A stretch of DNA of 64,000 nucleotides from JANQPX01 sp965222015. Lineage in GTDB: Bacteria; Pseudomonadota; Alphaproteobacteria; Geminicoccales; Geminicoccaceae. Of the stretch, positions 60,713 to 64,000 are shown piece by piece (position 1 is the first letter of the stretch; each line of letters starts with the position of its first letter). The notes below the pieces were generated by a model. It was not told the origin of the DNA. It searched no databases and saw only the letters and a list, made by a program, of their open reading frames with translations. Position numbers and translations under genes: made by a program. The stretch lies in the NCBI GenBank assembly GCA_965222015.1, contig CBDCTL010000023.1, positions 930,001-994,000 on the forward strand. Direction: 5' to 3'.

Positions 60713-62173
60713 TCAGGCGGTGGCGCTCTGGCGGCCGTGATCCGCTCTCCCGATCGTGGAGGCAGGCGCAGGGCGGCGTTCCTCTTCTTTCTGGCCCCGC
60801 CTGGCTCGAAAGTCGAGCCGGACGCGGAGCCCCGGGGCATTGTCCTCCAGCACCAGCTTCGCGCCATGCAGCCTGGCGACGGCGCTGACCAGAGCGAGGC
60901 CGAGGCCGTTGCCCGGCGTGGCGCGTGTGTCGTCGAGGCGGACGAAGCGTTCCAGCACCTTTTCCCGCTGATCGCCCGGGATGCCGGGGCCGCTGTCCGC
61001 GACGGTGATGGCCGGCCCTCCGGTGACGGTGAGTGCTATCCTGCCGCCTTCCGGCGTGTATTTGATGGCGTTGTCGAGCAGGTTGGCGAGCGCCTGGGAC
61101 AGGAGGTGACGGTTGGCCTTCAGCTTCTGGTTCGGCGCGATCGCGCTTTCGACCGTCTGTCCCTTGTCCTCGGCGAGCGGCTGATAGAGATCGACGATGT
61201 CGTCGACCACTTGGGTCAGATCCACCTCCTCGAACGCCGCCCGTTCGCTGCCGGCCTCGGCGCGCGCGATGTCGAGAAGGGCGTTGAAGGTGCCGATCAT
61301 GGTTTCGGCGTCGGTGAGCGTCTCTTCGAGAACCGGCCGCAGCGCCTCGCTGTCCTCGCCACGCTCGCTCAACAGCGCGACCTCGATGCGGGAGCGCATG
61401 CGGTTGAGCGGCGTTCTGAGGTCATGGGCGATGTTGTCGGTGACCTCGCGCATGCCGTTCAGGAGCCGCTCGATCTGCTCCAGCATGGCGTTCAGATTGG
61501 CGGCGAGCTGGTCGAACTCGTCGCCGCGGGTGCGCTTGAGCGGGATGCGCCGGCTGAGATCGCCGGCCATGATCTGTTCGGTGGTGCGGTTGATCGCATC
61601 CACCCGGCGGAGAAGGCCGCGGCTCATCAGGAGGCCGCCCGCGAGCCCGAGCAGCAATGTCAGGCCGAGGCCCCAGGAGAGCGCGTGTTTGATCCGGGTC
61701 TGGAGCAGCAGCCGCTCCTCGACCTCGCGTCCGACCAGCAGGCGATAGCTTCCGGTGAGGCGAAAGCTCTGGGCGATCGCGCGGCGGTTTTCGGCCCTCT
61801 GGCCGTCGAGCTGGACGGCAACCGGAAAGGTGAGCCAGCCGTCGACATTGGGCTCCGCCTCCGGCCAGCGGTCGATATTGCCGGCGACCGGGCGGCCGGC
61901 CGGATCGGTGAGCAGGTAGATGCTGGCGCGGTGCGGCTGGGCGGCGCTTCGCTGATCGATCACCTGACGAAGGCGCGGCAGGCCCTGGGTCCGGTATTGC
62001 TCGGCGAGGCCGGCGATCTCGGCCTGGATGGTCTCCTCCGTCTGCCGGGTCATCAGGCCGGCGGTGGCGAGGTAGAGATAGCCGAGCAGTGCCAGCGCCG
62101 AGGCGCCGAACAGGCCGAGGAAGATCAGCGTCAGCCGAAACGCGGTGGTGTCAAGAAGCCGGATCGGGCGCAC
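60713..62173 (-). CDS. Two-component sensor histidine kinase
   Basis: The 486-residue membrane kinase has two helices (about 14-36 and 165-190), a periplasmic sensor between them, a HAMP domain (about 190-240), H-box NIAHDLRTPLNRM with His near residue 252, N-box NLLDNAIKYTP, and G-boxes ADSGPGIP and GNGLGLALV. The C-terminal ~25 residues are Arg-rich. GTG start at 62173 overlaps the response regulator by 23 bases. With DegP it likely senses envelope stress or lipid/cation stimuli. Confidence 0.92.
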   Translation of the reverse strand: MRPIRLLDTTAFRLTLIFLGLFGASALALLGYLYLATAGLMTRQTEETIQAEIAGLAEQYRTQGLPRLRQVIDQRSAAQPHRASIYLLTDPAGRPVAGNIDRWPEAEPNVDGWLTFPVAVQLDGQRAENRRAIAQSFRLTGSYRLLVGREVEERLLLQTRIKHALSWGLGLTLLLGLAGGLLMSRGLLRRVDAINRTTEQIMAGDLSRRIPLKRTRGDEFDQLAANLNAMLEQIERLLNGMREVTDNIAHDLRTPLNRMRSRIEVALLSERGEDSEALRPVLEETLTDAETMIGTFNALLDIARAEAGSERAAFEEVDLTQVVDDIVDLYQPLAEDKGQTVESAIAPNQKLKANRHLLSQALANLLDNAIKYTPEGGRIALTVTGGPAITVADSGPGIPGDQREKVLERFVRLDDTRATPGNGLGLALVSAVARLHGAKLVLEDNAPGLRVRLDFRARRGQKEEERRPAPASTIGRADHGRQSATA

Positions 62174-62837
62174 GCAGACAGTATCCGGCGCCGCGCACCG
62201 TATGGATCAGCGGCGTTTCGAAATCGCGGTCGATCTTCTGGCGAAGGCGGCTGATATGGACGTCGATGACGTTGGTCTGGGGGTCGAAATGATAGTCCCA
62301 GACCTTCTCCAGCAGCATGGTGCGGGTCATCACCTGGCCGGCATGGCGCATCAGCACTTCGAGGAGCTGGAACTCCTTGGTCTGCAGATCGATCACCCGA
62401 TCGCCGCGCGTGACCTTGCGGCCGAGAAGATCCATCTCCAGATCCGCGATCCTGAGGGACGTGGCGACCGGCTGCGCCTGCGGGCGCCGGCCAAGCGTCT
62501 CGACCCGGGCGAGCAGTTCGGCGAAGGCGTAAGGCTTCACGAGATAATCGTCGCCGCCGGCCCTGAGTCCCTTCACCCGGTCGTCGACCTCGCCGAGGGC
62601 CGAGAGAAAGAGCACCGGCGTGCCGTTGCCGGTGGCGCGCAGATGCTGAACCAGGCTCAGCCCGTCGAGGCCCGGCAGCATACGGTCGACGATCAGGACG
62701 TCGAACGCTTCGGCGGCGGCCTTGATCAGCCCCGCCTTGCCGTCGCCCGCGCGCTCGACATGGTGGCCGCTCTCCTTCAGCCCCTTCGCCAGATAGTCGG
62801 CCGCATCCGCGTCGTCTTCGATCACCAGTATCCGCAT
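62151..62837 (-). CDS. OmpR-family response regulator
   Basis: This 228-residue regulator has a receiver domain with phospho-acceptor D51 in LIVDRMLPG, the acidic pair at 8-9, T/S near 79 and K101 in LVKPYAF. A winged-helix DNA-binding domain follows (about 130-225; LQTKEFQLLEVLMRHAG and VDVHISRLRQKID). ATG 62837 is the normal start. The partner kinase gene overlaps its 3' end. A degP-like gene precedes it on the same strand, an arrangement conserved in many Hyphomicrobiales. Confidence 0.93.
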   Translation of the reverse strand: MRILVIEDDADAADYLAKGLKESGHHVERAGDGKAGLIKAAAEAFDVLIVDRMLPGLDGLSLVQHLRATGNGTPVLFLSALGEVDDRVKGLRAGGDDYLVKPYAFAELLARVETLGRRPQAQPVATSLRIADLEMDLLGRKVTRGDRVIDLQTKEFQLLEVLMRHAGQVMTRTMLLEKVWDYHFDPQTNVIDVHISRLRQKIDRDFETPLIHTVRGAGYCLRAPDPAS

Positions 62838-62855
62838 GGCGCTCATATTAGACAT

Positions 62856-62887
62856 GACGGGACCGGCGGCAAGCCACCGGTCCCGTC
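62856..62887 (-). terminator. Hairpin between degP-like gene and regulator
   Basis: A perfect 11-bp inverted repeat (GACGGGACCGG with CCGGTCCCGTC) around a 10-base loop sits in the 106-base gap after the protease gene. The following bases are not T-rich, so partial termination or mRNA stabilisation is more likely than full termination. Confidence 0.55.
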
Positions 62888-62943
62888 CACCTACTTTCAT
62901 GGCCGGACGCCGCGAGAGCGTCACCGCCGCGGGCCGTGCCCGC

Positions 62944-64000
62944 CTAGGTCTGGTCGATGCGGACGGCGACGAAGCGGTCCTGATCGCCGCGCTTGACCAG
63001 GAGAAGCACGGCCTTCTCGCCGCGCTCGGCCGCCGCCTTGACCGCCTCGGCGACGGTTCTCGGTTCGGTGACCGCCTGGTTGTCCGCCTCGATGATCACG
63101 TCGCCCTGGCGAAGACCCTTTTCCGCAGCCGGGCTGCCGGGCAGCACCTCGGTGACGACGGCGCCGTCGGCGTCCTCGGGCAGATCCATTTCGGAACGGA
63201 CACGGTCATCGAGTCTGGCGAGAGCGAGGCCCAGCTTCGGTGTGTCTTCGGCAGCTTCCTCGCCGCTTTCGACGCTCGCCACGGTCTGCTCGGACGGCAT
63301 CTGGGCGATGTCGACGGCGAGGGTCTTCTCGGCACCGTCCCGCCAGACCACGATCTCGACGTTGGCGCCAGGATCGGTGTCGGCGACCGCGCGGGTGAGG
63401 TCTCTGAGCGTCTCGACGGCCTCGCCGCCATAGCCGGTAATGACGTCGCCCTGCTCGATGCCGTAGGCCGCCGCCGGCCCGTCATCGGCGACACGCGCGA
63501 CCAGAGCACCCTTCGCGTCGTCCAGGCCGAGGCCTTCGGCGAGATCGTCGTCGAGTGCCTGGATATGCACGCCGAGCCAGCCGCGCTCGACCATGCCGTC
63601 GTCCCGGAGATCGGCGACGATCTTCTGGGTCAGGCCTGCGGGGATCGCGAAGCCGATGCCGACATTGCCGCCGGTCGGGCTGTGGATCGCGGTGTTGACG
63701 CCGATCACCTCGCCGTCGAGATTGAAGGTCGGGCCGCCGGAATTGCCGCGGTTGATGGGCGCGTCGATCTGCAGGAAGTCATCATAGCGCCCGGCGCCGA
63801 TCTCGCGCGCCTTGGCCGAGACGATGCCGGCGGTCACCGTGCCGCCGAGCCCGAACGGGTTGCCGATCGCGATCACCGCATCACCGACGCGCACCTCGTC
63901 GCTGTCGGCGAATGTCGCGACGGGCAAGGGTCCATTCGCTTCGATCCTGAGCACCGCGAGGTCGGTGTCGGGATCGGCACCGATCACCTCGGCTTCGAGC
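62944..64000 (-). CDS. DegP/DegQ-like periplasmic serine protease (partial)
   Basis: About 352 C-terminal residues are present; the N-terminus, including the catalytic His, lies beyond the window edge. The Asp-bearing segment DPDTDLAVLRI and the Ser motif GNSGGP are seen, and two PDZ domains follow (about residues 145-235 and 265-345 of this piece). The insert between them is Glu-rich. It degrades misfolded envelope proteins. It is first in the operon with the response regulator and kinase. The visible frame is open up to position 64000. Confidence 0.92.
   Translation of the reverse strand, partial: LEAEVIGADPDTDLAVLRIEANGPLPVATFADSDEVRVGDAVIAIGNPFGLGGTVTAGIVSAKAREIGAGRYDDFLQIDAPINRGNSGGPTFNLDGEVIGVNTAIHSPTGGNVGIGFAIPAGLTQKIVADLRDDGMVERGWLGVHIQALDDDLAEGLGLDDAKGALVARVADDGPAAAYGIEQGDVITGYGGEAVETLRDLTRAVADTDPGANVEIVVWRDGAEKTLAVDIAQMPSEQTVASVESGEEAAEDTPKLGLALARLDDRVRSEMDLPEDADGAVVTEVLPGSPAAEKGLRQGDVIIEADNQAVTEPRTVAEAVKAAAERGEKAVLLLVKRGDQDRFVAVRIDQT

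Noticed and set aside
1..64000. CRISPR arrays, tRNA and rRNA genes
   Set aside because: No spaced repeats, cloverleaf sequences with CCA-type ends, or rRNA-like stretches were found on reading the window; this was by eye, so a short tRNA could have been missed.

Overview
The window looks like a chromosomal segment of a high-GC alphaproteobacterium, probably Hyphomicrobiales-like. The evidence is a PhyR-type general stress regulator, three matches to the sigma-EcfG promoter (GGAACC-N15-CGTTG), HWE-type histidine kinase remnants, PRC-barrel and DUF3309 proteins, a PhoU-like/PiT gene pair and an alphaproteobacterial palindromic repeat. Genus cannot be fixed from sequence alone. No tRNA, rRNA or CRISPR was seen.

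Layout. 0-10.8 kb: a stress-response neighbourhood. It holds a PhyR-like regulator, a decayed CheB/CheR/PAS/HWE kinase, a single-domain response regulator, PRC-barrel proteins, dodecin, a MauE-like redox membrane protein, a PfpI/DJ-1 protein, an exported MsrA, an esterase and an AI-2E-type permease. One EcfG-type promoter precedes no ORF but a short two-hairpin stretch with C-rich loops, so it is a candidate stress sRNA. 11.3-13.6 kb: a four-gene operon of two DUF1538 membrane proteins, a PII-like protein and a CBS protein.

13.7-31.6 kb: a phosphate and polyphosphate island. It has two PiT transporters each with a DUF47 partner, a Na/Pi symporter with a PhoU-like tail, a CHAD protein, PPK2 overlapping a CNNM/CorC pair, two very lysine-rich small proteins, and an operon of PPK1 (with a ~316-residue Ala/Lys coiled-coil extension), a P-loop protein and a phosphoesterase. 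Together they could import Pi, make and use polyP, and organise it in the cell. This is the best candidate for an undescribed system.

31.7-34.9 kb: a scar with a truncated response regulator, a frameshifted tyrosine recombinase carrying a second degraded C-terminus, and an N-terminally truncated C45 hydrolase. 35.2-39.4 kb: a translationally coupled trio (SbnA-like synthase, FAD/NAD(P)-binding protein, type III PLP decarboxylase) that resembles part of a diaminopropionate/metallophore pathway. 39.5-42.8 kb: a zinc-linked zrgABCD-like transport operon behind a good Zur box. 43-53.2 kb: an exopolysaccharide locus (BY-kinase/chain-length protein, three glycosyltransferases, sulfotransferase, flippase, O-antigen-ligase-like polymerase).

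54.4-60.2 kb: a polyamine-type ABC transporter lacking its second permease gene, abutting a lipoprotein phosphoesterase broken by an IS1595-type transposase fragment. 60.3-64 kb: a DegP-like protease (cut by the window edge), an OmpR-type regulator, a histidine kinase and a VOC protein, all on the minus strand.
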